Of a stretch of DNA of 64,000 bases, positions 7,939 through 15,578 are shown in pieces. The notes under the pieces were generated by a model. That model was not told where the DNA came from and searched no databases. It was given only the letters and a program-made list of their open reading frames with translations. Numbering within the stretch: position 1 is the stretch's first letter; every line of letters starts with the position of its first letter. The stretch spans positions 35,280 through 99,279 of the forward strand of contig CAUTYX010000006.1 in NCBI GenBank assembly GCA_963542695.1. The letters are read 5' to 3'. A program made the position numbers and the translations under genes. The DNA comes from RUG100 sp963542695. GTDB lineage: Bacteria > Bacillota > Clostridia > Peptostreptococcales > Anaerovoracaceae.

Positions 7939-8802
7939 ATGGTAAACACTAGAGACGCTTTGCAGGCATATGCCAAATCACTGCCTCTTCGTCCAATAAA
8001 GAAAACAGACTTAATAATAACGCCTATACTTGTAGGGATATCGGGGTGGACAGCTTTATTTCAACTGTTTCAAACAGAATATAAATACACTTTTGGAATA
8101 TTTTTAGGAACGCTTATTTTTGTAATGGGAATTGCTATCGCCAGCTGCATAATGTACTCATCGAAAAAAAAGAGTGGCATTTTCTATCGACAGGAATGAG
8201 CGTTTTTATGATAGGGATAGGTTTTGAATATTGGTCTATACTTTCTGTTGTGATGGATGTGAAACAATTAGCACTTATTTATACAATTGGGCAAACGAGC
8301 TGTATAGGTGTGATGATTTTTCGCATTGTAAAAATACAAAAAACGCATTTACACTGGGTGGTATATAAAAAAATATAAAGATGAAGATATGGATGTCGAA
8401 ATATTTTTTGAAGTCATTGGCATTGGAGTGGGTGTGATTGTTATGGCAATTATCTTTATTCCATATATGGAGCTTAAAGGTTTTTTTGCATGGTTACTAT
8501 TTACGAGTTTGTCCTTTTTATTGATTGGGGTATCGATCCCTTCCATACTGCGTGGCTACTACATTAAAAAGTATCATTTGCAGGAGGCAGTGGTGGTAGA
8601 AATACCAAAAAAAGAAATGGAAGTGTCAAAAGAAGAGGAAATGCCGAAAGAAGAGGAGATACCAAAAGAAGAAGTGAAAATATCGAAAGAAGAAAAAGAA
8701 GAGAAGAAAGAAGCGTCGGACGAAAGTGGAGAAAAATCGCAAAAGGAGAAAGAGACACCAAAAGAAAATAGAAAAAACCACAAGAGAAGGAGGATGAGCA
8801 AG
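7939..8802 (+). pseudogene. Membrane immunity-like protein, copy 5 (two frameshifts, runs into copy 6)
   Basis: ATG 7939 follows TAGGAGG and begins the signature ALQAYAKSLPLRPIKKTDLI. An A8 run at 8164-8171 (nine needed) shifts the frame before a segment equivalent to EWHF-STG. An A7 run at 8367-8373 (six needed) shifts it again at YKKYKDED. The end has the copy 2-type motif LRGYYIKKYHLQEAVVVE. The tail is unusual: about 60 residues of Lys/Glu repeats built on PKEEE and SKEE units. No stop codon separates it from copy 6, and no toxin-tail ORF lies between them. Confidence 0.6.
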
Positions 8803-9470
8803 ATGGAAAACATAAAAGCTTTCGTGCGGGCAAGGCCGATAAAGCCACAGAAGAAAAGTGTTGTGTTTACATATCTTTTGGCAATCATTTTGCTTATGAT
8901 GATTGTTATGGTTATTTACGGGAACGTCAACGGACACTTTAATAAAATTGGAGTAATACTGACTATTGCAGCAGGGATTCTCTCTGTAATGGGGAGTGCT
9001 GTTCTAAAGGGGAAAACAAAAGAATACTATTTTTCTTTTACGCCTTGCAATATGGAGCCATTGGAACCGCCCTAGGCGCGCTGACTTTTTTGCTAATGAA
9101 GAATAACACGGATAGATCTTTTCTTTTTGGGATATTCTTTTTAATTACGATTGTAGCTTGCTTTATCTATACGTTTATATGGGTGAGAAGAGAACTTGCC
9201 AGCGAGAAATATAACCGGAAAACAGGAATCGGGGCTTCTTCTTTATTTGAATTTCTGTTAGGAGGTATTGGCTTTAGCTATGCGCTGCGGGTATACCGAT
9301 ATTCCAATATGATGATACCGGTCTTTATCTTAGGAGGACTGATTTTTATGTTGGAAGTCAAGGCCATTACCTATATAATGCGAGGGTACTATATTCATAA
9401 ATACGGTCTGCAAGACAAGGTGCATGTGGTACGTCCAAGGCATCATAGGGAAAAATATCGGTCGTGGTAG
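8803..9470 (+). pseudogene. Membrane immunity-like protein, copy 6 (one frameshift)
   Basis: ATG 8803 lies 9 bases after AAGGAGG and gives MENIKAFVRARPIKPQKK, the family N-terminus, although the frame is also open from copy 5. The T5 run at 9030-9034 needs one more T to join the first part (ending KEYYF) to YALQYGAIGTALGAL and the rest, which ends IMRGYYIHKYGLQDKVHVV. It is the most divergent copy, with a short basic tail instead of the Lys/Glu tail. A terminator follows at 9504, closing the array. Confidence 0.6.
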
Positions 9471-9503
9471 TTACTTTTCAAAAGAAGAAATTAACTAGCA
9501 AGG

Positions 9504-9533
9504 GAAGTGCCTATGCAGGTGCTTCTCTTTTTT
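9504..9533 (+). terminator. Terminator at the end of the immunity array
   Basis: A 9-bp stem with two G-U pairs (9504-9512 with 9517-9525, GAAGTGCCT/AGGTGCTTC) and a 4-base loop is followed by TCTTTTTT. Confidence 0.75.
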
Positions 9534-9637
9534 GCTTGTTGGAGATCCAATGGGGTGGAGCTTTATTATCGTTTATAGGCGTAGGATAGGGGAATATATG
9601 GTATAATAACGTATTAGCGGATTAGAGAGGAACATGT

Positions 9638-10399
9638 ATGTATTCATTATTGGCCTTACTATTGATGATAGTACTACCGTTGCCAATGCTCATTAGCGGA
9701 AATACACGAGGAGAGTCACCTTATCGGGCAATTCTCAAGGGTGCCATTGTGACTTGTGGCGGAATTGCACTGTTGTTTGTGGTCTCCATGTTGCTAGGGA
9801 ATAGTATTATTACAGAACTGAGAACGGCTGTTGATAGTATTTGTCACCAATTGGCTACTAATGATCAGTTGGCACAAACTTTTAAACTAGGCGATGCCGG
9901 TGTAACGGAACGATTTGAAAAATACCGGGAAATATATAATCGGATATTACAGTTGACTCCATCCAGCATGATGATTTCGGCTTTGGTTATTTCCTGGATC
10001 GAAGGGCTCATTGTAGGAAAAAGAAAGACGTCGGAAGGGGAGCCTCACAATCCGGTTCCCCCTATGCGAACGTTGCAGCTTCCTCGAGGCGCTGTGTGGG
10101 GATGGTTGTTTATCCTGCTGGCTTCTTGGATATGCAAATGGGCAGGCGCCTCCTTTGCACCGACACTGACGGCCAACGTAGACATTCTCTTTGAGTTAAC
10201 CTTTGCACTGCAAGGAATTTCATTGGTTTTGTTTTTCTTTTATGAAAAGAAGATACCCAAGGTGGTTCCCATCCTTATTGTTATTGTTTGTTGGCTAATG
10301 CCTATGGGATTGCCCCTACTCTTTATTGTCGGCCTACTGGACATGATGTTCCCGTTGCGACAGCGTATTGTCGGCCGAGGAAACCGGGAGGAAAAATAG
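9638..10399 (+). CDS. DUF2232 (YybS-like) membrane protein
   Basis: This 253-residue multi-pass membrane protein has hydrophobic segments at about 2-20, 31-56, 112-129, 150-172 and several between 185 and 245. The order of a YybS-like membrane protein, GdpP, L9 and the replicative helicase is the conserved arrangement known from Bacillus and many Bacillota, and this supports the call more than sequence alone. Its molecular role is unknown. ATG 9638 follows GAGAGGAAC, and a TATAAT at 9602-9607 may be its -10, with no convincing -35. It is somewhat shorter than Bacillus YybS. It ends 4 bases before gdpP, so the two are almost certainly cotranscribed. Confidence 0.7.
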   Translation: MYSLLALLLMIVLPLPMLISGNTRGESPYRAILKGAIVTCGGIALLFVVSMLLGNSIITELRTAVDSICHQLATNDQLAQTFKLGDAGVTERFEKYREIYNRILQLTPSSMMISALVISWIEGLIVGKRKTSEGEPHNPVPPMRTLQLPRGAVWGWLFILLASWICKWAGASFAPTLTANVDILFELTFALQGISLVLFFFYEKKIPKVVPILIVIVCWLMPMGLPLLFIVGLLDMMFPLRQRIVGRGNREEK

Positions 10400-10403
10400 T
10401 TGT

Positions 10404-12170
10404 ATGAATACTAATGTCATTGCCAAATTGCCACTGCCAATGTGCATCATAGACAGCCACGGCAAGATATCTGCAGCCAGCCACCGGATTGGAGATGTCT
10501 TCCTTTATGATGGGATTTTAGGGGCGGATGTGTTTGCCTTAACGGGGATAAAGCATGACCAGCTATTGGAAGCTGCCGATAGCAATGAGGAAATGCTGAT
10601 TCATCGAAGTGAAAAAAGCTTTCGGGTGATTTCTTCCAAAACCGAAGAAAACGATGATCAGTTGACGGTGTATTTTGTGGATGTTACAGAATCGGAGCAG
10701 CTGCGGCAGCGATATATTGATAATCAGGCATGTTATGCAGAGGTTAGCATCGATAATTATGATGAGCTGATGAGTTCCACCGAAGAAGAACACGAAGCAG
10801 AACTGGCATCAGATATTGACCGCCTCATTCGAAATTGGGCATCGGCCATGGAAGCCAGTTTGACCAAGCTCAATGACCATGAATTTTTCATTGTTATGAG
10901 CTGTGCTCAGTATGAACAACAAGCTCGCAGCAAGTTTGAAATTCTTGATAAAGCAAAGAAAATAGAGACGGATGCAGATTTTCCGATAACCTTGTCTATC
11001 GGCATCGGAATGGGGGGAGCAACGCCGGAAAAAAACGATGATTATGCGCAGGATGCGTTGGAAATTGCCTATGGTCGTGGTGGCGACCAGGTAGTGGTAA
11101 AAGACGGAAATACGCTGATGTATTTTGGAGGAAAGACGGCCACGGTAGAGAAAAGCAATAAGGGCAAATCCAGAATCATCGGCCATGCCCTAGTGCAGCT
11201 CATTGAAACTTCCAGTCGTATTTTCATTATGGGTCACCGTAACCCGGATATGGATGCCTTTGGAGCGGCTATTGGTATTTACCGATTGGCAAAACCGATT
11301 AACAAGGAAACATATATTGTTCTTAATGAATACAGCGATGCTCTGGAGGTTCCCTTTGAAATGGCCAAAGAAAGCGGGGAATACGAAATTATCAGTAGTA
11401 AAAAAGCCGACAGCCTTTTGAAGGAACGTTCCTTGGTAATCGTTGTGGATACCCATCGCCCCAGCATTACCGAGTACCCGGATTTGTTGAAAAAAGTAGA
11501 GCGCACAGTGGTCATCGACCATCATCGAAAAGCGGAGGAAACTATCGAAAAACCAACGTTGGCCTATACAGAACCATATGCTTCCTCTACGGCAGAATTG
11601 GTAACGGAGATTTTGCAGTATACCATTGATAAAAAAACCATTACCAAGTTTGAGGCAGAGGTGCTCATGGGGGGCATGTGGGTCGATACCAATCGGTTCT
11701 CTGTGAAAACAGGAGTGCGGACCTTTGAGGCAGCGGCTTGGCTACGAAGAGCCGGAGCCGACATTGCCGATGTGAAGAAATTCTTCCAGACAGATATGGA
11801 TGTTTTTAAAAAGCGAGCTAACGCAGTAGCAGCAGCCCGGTACGATGATCATGGAATGGCGTTTTCTGTTTGCCAAGGACAAGATCCCAACGCACAGATT
11901 ATTAACTCTATGGTATCCGATGAACTGTTGGTAGTAAAAGGCATTCGCGCCAGCTTTGTAGCAGGTAGAGATTGTCATGGCAAGACGTGCATTAGCGCCC
12001 GATCCGTCGGAAACCTTAATGTGCAAGTAATCATGGAAAAACTCGGCGGTGGCGGGCACATGAATACAGCCGGAACGCAAATAGAAGAAAGTCCGGAAGA
12101 GGCTATTGAAAAAATAAAAGAAATATTGGAGAGCATGAACGATGAAAGTAATACTGAAGAAGAATGTTAA
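10404..12170 (+). CDS. gdpP: Cyclic-di-AMP phosphodiesterase GdpP, lacking the N-terminal membrane anchor
   Basis: This enzyme hydrolyses the second messenger c-di-AMP. Domain order is a PAS-like domain at about 5-100, a degenerate GGDEF at 105-250, and DHH/DHHA1 phosphodiesterase modules at 275-580. Catalytic metal motifs are visible: GHRNPDMDAFG, VVDTHRPS, VIDHHRK and the C-terminal GGGGHMNTAG. At 588 residues it is shorter than Bacillus GdpP (about 659). The missing part is the N-terminal pair of membrane helices: the protein opens directly with LPLPMCIIDSHGKIS, a PAS start. ATG 10404 is chosen because GGGAGG lies upstream; the longer frame from TTG 10368 adds no helix. Its end overlaps rplI by 29 bases. 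Confidence 0.9.
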   Translation: MNTNVIAKLPLPMCIIDSHGKISAASHRIGDVFLYDGILGADVFALTGIKHDQLLEAADSNEEMLIHRSEKSFRVISSKTEENDDQLTVYFVDVTESEQLRQRYIDNQACYAEVSIDNYDELMSSTEEEHEAELASDIDRLIRNWASAMEASLTKLNDHEFFIVMSCAQYEQQARSKFEILDKAKKIETDADFPITLSIGIGMGGATPEKNDDYAQDALEIAYGRGGDQVVVKDGNTLMYFGGKTATVEKSNKGKSRIIGHALVQLIETSSRIFIMGHRNPDMDAFGAAIGIYRLAKPINKETYIVLNEYSDALEVPFEMAKESGEYEIISSKKADSLLKERSLVIVVDTHRPSITEYPDLLKKVERTVVIDHHRKAEETIEKPTLAYTEPYASSTAELVTEILQYTIDKKTITKFEAEVLMGGMWVDTNRFSVKTGVRTFEAAAWLRRAGADIADVKKFFQTDMDVFKKRANAVAAARYDDHGMAFSVCQGQDPNAQIINSMVSDELLVVKGIRASFVAGRDCHGKTCISARSVGNLNVQVIMEKLGGGGHMNTAGTQIEESPEEAIEKIKEILESMNDESNTEEEC

Positions 12171-12588
12171 AGGCAGCGGCAAAGCAGGAGATATTGTAAA
12201 CGTAAATGACGGCTATGCACGGAATATGTTGATTCCAAAAGGGCTGGCTGTAGAAGCTACCAAGGCCAATATCGGTGCGTTAAATAGAAAAAATGCAGCT
12301 GACGAAGCGGCACGTCAGGAAGCGTTGGCAGAAGCTAGAGAAAACAAAGAAAAGCTGGAAAAAGCCACTATTACTATCGAAAGCAAAGGGGGAGAAGGCG
12401 GTCGTCTCTTTGGCTCCATTACCAATAAGGACATTGCCCAAGCCTGCAAAGACCAGCTGGGAATTACAGTGGATAAGAAAAAAATCAAGCTGGAAACACC
12501 CATTAAAAACGAAGGGCGGACATCGGTAACCATTAAATTGTTTGAGGATGTTTCTGCCCAGGTAGCCGTTGCAGTTACCATCAAATAG
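12142..12588 (+). CDS. rplI: 50S ribosomal protein L9
   Basis: This 148-residue L9 has the N-terminal domain MKVILKKNVKGSGKAGDIV with the NVNDGYARNMLIPKGLA RNA-binding loop, a long charged connecting helix, and the C-terminal domain (GGRLFGSITNKDIA). It binds 23S rRNA at the base of the L1 stalk. The ATG lies inside the end of gdpP, so translational coupling is likely. An A7 run at 12478-12484 inside the gene is intact, which is relevant to the homopolymer frameshifts elsewhere in the window. Confidence 0.97.
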   Translation: MKVILKKNVKGSGKAGDIVNVNDGYARNMLIPKGLAVEATKANIGALNRKNAADEAARQEALAEARENKEKLEKATITIESKGGEGGRLFGSITNKDIAQACKDQLGITVDKKKIKLETPIKNEGRTSVTIKLFEDVSAQVAVAVTIK

Positions 12589-12625
12589 CAGTGATTAGAG
12601 TAAAAAAACAAAAAGGGAATTCACC

Positions 12626-13978
12626 ATGGAAAGACAACATGATGATATGCCGCAAGAAAGCATGGGGCGTATTCCTCCACATAGCAAAGATGCGGAGGTT
12701 TCTGCGCTGGGAGCATCTATGCTCAGCAAGGATGCTCTCTATGATGTAGCGGAAAAGGTGCGACCGACGGATTTTTACGATCGAAACCACCAGGAAATCT
12801 TTGAAGGAATTTTGGAGCTTCATCGCCGCAACACCCCGGTAGATGTGTTGACGGTATGTGAAGAATTAAAACGGAGAAATACCTTGGATATGGTAGGGGG
12901 GCGCGGCTACATTGCTTCCCTTTCTTCTGCCGTTCCAACTACATCCAATGCCGGGGAATATGCCAAAATTGTGGCGGAAAAAGCAGAACTTCGTAGTTTG
13001 ATTGAAACCGCCGGGGATATCGTAGAAAAAGGGTACTCGGATCAGGTGGAATCCGGAAGGATGTTGGATTTTGCCGAACGGCGTATTTTTGAGATTGCGC
13101 AGGGTCGGCAGAATAAGAATGTGGTGCATCTAAAGGATGTATTACTGGACAATATGAACTCCATCAGCGAACGGGCGAAAAATAAAGGGGCTTTGACCGG
13201 TGTTACTTCCGGATTTATTGATTTGGATCGAATGACCTCCGGTTTGCAGCGTTCTGACTTGGTTATTTTGGCAGCTCGTCCTTCTATGGGGAAGACCGCC
13301 TTTGCACTATGTGTCGCTAGAAATGCGGCCATCAAAGGCAACAAAGTACTGATTTTCAGTTTGGAAATGAGTAGCGAACAATTATCCCAACGTCTCATTG
13401 CCATGGAAGCAGGTGTCGATGCCCAGAAACTTCGTAGCGGTGATTTGGATAATAACGATTGGAAAAAAATAACCACTACCATTGACAGGTTAGGGGATGC
13501 GGATATTTCCATTGACGATACACCGGGACTTTCCTTAATGGAAATCAAAAACAAGTGTCGTCGCCTCAAGGCAGAGCGAGGCTTGGACTTGGTTGTCGTG
13601 GACTACTTGCAACTGATGAGTGCAGAGGGACGTGCCGAATCCAGACAGCAGGAAATATCGGCGCTGTCTCGTGGAATGAAACAGCTGGCAAGAGAAATGG
13701 ATTGTCCTGTCCTAGTTTTGTCACAGCTTTCTCGTGCAACGGAGACAAGAACCGATCATAGGCCGATTCTCTCCGACTTGCGGGAATCCGGCGCCATTGA
13801 GCAGGATGCCGATGTGGTACTCTTTCTTTATCGAGACGAGGTATACAACGAAGATACCGAATATCCGGGAGAATGTGAAGTCCATATTGCCAAGCAGAGA
13901 AATGGTCCTATTGGTACCGTCAACGTTTTGTGGCAGAACAGCTACACCAAGTTTGTAAATAAAAACTTTAGAGAATAA
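12626..13978 (+). CDS. dnaB: Replicative DNA helicase DnaB
   Basis: The hexameric 5'-3' fork helicase. The N-terminal DnaB domain starts PPHSKDAEVSALGASML and the RecA-like C-terminal domain carries Walker A ARPSMGKTAFAL, Walker B VVVDYLQLM, and the conserved QLSRATE and DLRESGAIEQDAD segments. At 450 residues it is full length with no intein. The start at ATG 12626 is 37 bases after rplI. The gene follows gdpP-rplI as in Bacillus (where it is called dnaC) and precedes the DnaD-like gene, whose product probably acts in helicase loading. Confidence 0.97.
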   Translation: MERQHDDMPQESMGRIPPHSKDAEVSALGASMLSKDALYDVAEKVRPTDFYDRNHQEIFEGILELHRRNTPVDVLTVCEELKRRNTLDMVGGRGYIASLSSAVPTTSNAGEYAKIVAEKAELRSLIETAGDIVEKGYSDQVESGRMLDFAERRIFEIAQGRQNKNVVHLKDVLLDNMNSISERAKNKGALTGVTSGFIDLDRMTSGLQRSDLVILAARPSMGKTAFALCVARNAAIKGNKVLIFSLEMSSEQLSQRLIAMEAGVDAQKLRSGDLDNNDWKKITTTIDRLGDADISIDDTPGLSLMEIKNKCRRLKAERGLDLVVVDYLQLMSAEGRAESRQQEISALSRGMKQLAREMDCPVLVLSQLSRATETRTDHRPILSDLRESGAIEQDADVVLFLYRDEVYNEDTEYPGECEVHIAKQRNGPIGTVNVLWQNSYTKFVNKNFRE

Positions 13979-13996
13979 AACGACAAGAAGCAACAG

Positions 13997-15247
13997 ATGA
14001 AAATAAAAAGTGAAGACATTAAAACAGAATATCTTTACGACACTTCGGTAGAAAATATATTTCTTAATGAATACATGCCTATGGCGCCGGAAAACTATGT
14101 GAAGGTGTACTTGCTGGCTAAAATGTATATGAACTCCGGTCATGAAATCGGAGAAGAGACCCTCGCCAAGACACTGCATATCAAGGTAGAGGAAGTGAAA
14201 AAGGCTTTGTTTTACTGGAGCAAGCAGGGGGCGTTGCGTCTCGGAGAAGACAGCATTGAATTTATTTCTATGAAGGAAAAGTTATATGGTCGTCCCCAGA
14301 AAAAAAAGCAACCAATTGCTGCAGAAAAAGGGGCGGATATACTGGAAAACGACAGAATCCGTCAATTAATAAAGACATTGTCACCTGTATTGGGGGAAGG
14401 GTTGACCGGTACCGGTGTTCAGCATTTGTTTTGGTGGGCTGAAGAGCTGAAAGCGACCGATGCGGTTATTGAAGAAGCTGTAAAATATTGTGTCAGCCGT
14501 GGCAAGACAAACATGAAATACATCGGCAAATTAGTACAATCCTGGACAGAGTATGGTCTGCAATCCAGAGATGATGTGGATCAATACTTGGAGGAGGCAG
14601 ATCAGCGACACTATCAATACCGGCGCATTATGAAAGCGCTAGGGTTTCACCGCAGTGCAACGGAAAAAGAATGCCAGATTATTGACTCCTGGTTTGATGA
14701 TTTAGACTGTTCCATGAGGGAAGTATTGGAAGCTTGTGGGAAAACCAGCGGTATTTCCAATCCTAACATCAACTATGTCAATTCCGTTCTGCGCGGCAGC
14801 CGCGGGAAGAAAGCCGGAGAGGACTCCTCTGGGGAAGTCGCAGCAGGTGTCGTTCGCCGATACTATCAGTATCTACAGCACGAGGCCGAAGAAGCGGCAA
14901 AGAATCGCCGCCGAATCATGCTGAAGAGAGCCCCGAAATTGCAGCGCATCGAAGAGGCTATGCTGGAGGCAAATCAGGAACTTACGCAAGTTATGATTTC
15001 CGGCGGAGCCAACAAGCAACAGCGGATGCAGCAAATCAAAGAACAGATGGAGCAGCTGGAAAAAGATCGAAACCGTATAATGGTAGAACATGATATACCG
15101 ACCGGCTACGATAATATACAGTACAAATGCAGCATTTGCGGTGATACTGGTGTGCAGGACAATGGTGCTCGCTGCCAGTGCTGGCAAAAGCGAAGCCAAG
15201 AAGCTTCTCTTTGGTATCAACAGCAGAAAGTCCGGCAAAAAGACTAG
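13997..15247 (+). CDS. DnaD-like primosome protein fused to a DnaC/DnaI-type N-terminal zinc module
   Basis: The 416 residues fall into three parts. Residues 1-95 form a winged-helix-like N-terminus. Two DnaD/DnaB_2-type repeats lie at about 118-190 (LFWWAEELKATDAVIEEAV) and 205-270 (NPNINYVNSVLRG). Residues 285-416 have a coiled region, HDIPTGYDNIQYKCSICGD and CQCWQ, giving Cys378, 381, 393 and 395. That last pattern is what I expect at the N-terminus of DnaI/DnaC helicase loaders, before their AAA+ ATPase. No Walker motifs follow, and a terminator comes 29 bases later. Position after dnaB supports a role in replication initiation. ATG 13997 is 18 bases after dnaB, with an AGAAGCAAC site. 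An A8 run at about 14300 is intact. Confidence 0.75.
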   Translation: MKIKSEDIKTEYLYDTSVENIFLNEYMPMAPENYVKVYLLAKMYMNSGHEIGEETLAKTLHIKVEEVKKALFYWSKQGALRLGEDSIEFISMKEKLYGRPQKKKQPIAAEKGADILENDRIRQLIKTLSPVLGEGLTGTGVQHLFWWAEELKATDAVIEEAVKYCVSRGKTNMKYIGKLVQSWTEYGLQSRDDVDQYLEEADQRHYQYRRIMKALGFHRSATEKECQIIDSWFDDLDCSMREVLEACGKTSGISNPNINYVNSVLRGSRGKKAGEDSSGEVAAGVVRRYYQYLQHEAEEAAKNRRRIMLKRAPKLQRIEEAMLEANQELTQVMISGGANKQQRMQQIKEQMEQLEKDRNRIMVEHDIPTGYDNIQYKCSICGDTGVQDNGARCQCWQKRSQEASLWYQQQKVRQKD

Positions 15248-15276
15248 AAACACCTTCTAATATGCAAAGAAACCAA

Positions 15277-15309
15277 AGAAGTTACCGCTGTAAGGTAGCT
15301 TCTTTTTTT
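15277..15309 (+). terminator. Terminator after the DnaD-like gene
   Basis: A 10-bp stem with one G-U pair (15277-15286 with 15294-15303, AGAAGTTACC/GGTAGCTTCT) and a 7-base loop is followed by seven Ts. It ends the gdpP-to-dnaD block. Confidence 0.85.
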
Positions 15310-15358
15310 GCAATAGAAAACCCCGCATTTGATGCGAAGTTGCTTTTTCAAGATGGAC

Positions 15359-15387
15359 TTGACATAATATTCAGAATAAAGTAAATT
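15359..15387 (+). promoter_or_regulatory. Promoter, first copy of a duplicated promoter sequence
   Basis: TTGACA (15359-15364), 17 bases, then TAAATT (15382-15387). About 39 bases around it, from 15358, recur at 17746 with a single mismatch, before the partner ATPase gene. It should drive the ABC permease gene. Confidence 0.65.
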
Positions 15388-15578
15388 ATAGCTAACTAAA
15401 TATATTGCATAAAATAGCTACTTATCAAAAATGACATCTGCGTAAAATAAAACCGAGAGGATTTACCGCAAAGGCGGTGTGCTTTAGAACACTTACGGGA
15501 AATAAAGTTTTTTGGAATGTATATTAGTCTGAGTTAGATTAGTGTTATTTTCTTTAGCAAAACATTCTTTGTATTGGC
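15388..15578 (+). other. Leader region of the ABC permease; no gene seen
   Basis: This AT-rich stretch contains TAGCTA twice, at the ends of about 30 bases following the promoter, and two small hairpins near 15470-15500 (ACCGC/GCGGT, and GTG/CAC around CTTTAGAA). No small precursor peptide that would fit a bacteriocin was found. It may be an untranslated leader. Confidence 0.4.

Noticed and set aside
8750..8937. Minus-strand frames opposite the Lys/Glu repeat tail
   Set aside because: They are Phe/Leu/Ser-rich mirror images of GAA/AAA codons, not genes.
3230..9470. CRISPR or phage origin for the repeat-rich island
   Set aside because: Repeats are 0.2-0.3 kb coding segments with coding-frame content. 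There are no short regularly spaced direct repeats, integrase, capsid or att-like ends.
15405..15578. A bacteriocin precursor gene before the permease
   Set aside because: No frame with a start, ribosome site and leader or Gly-Gly-type peptide could be found in this stretch on either strand.
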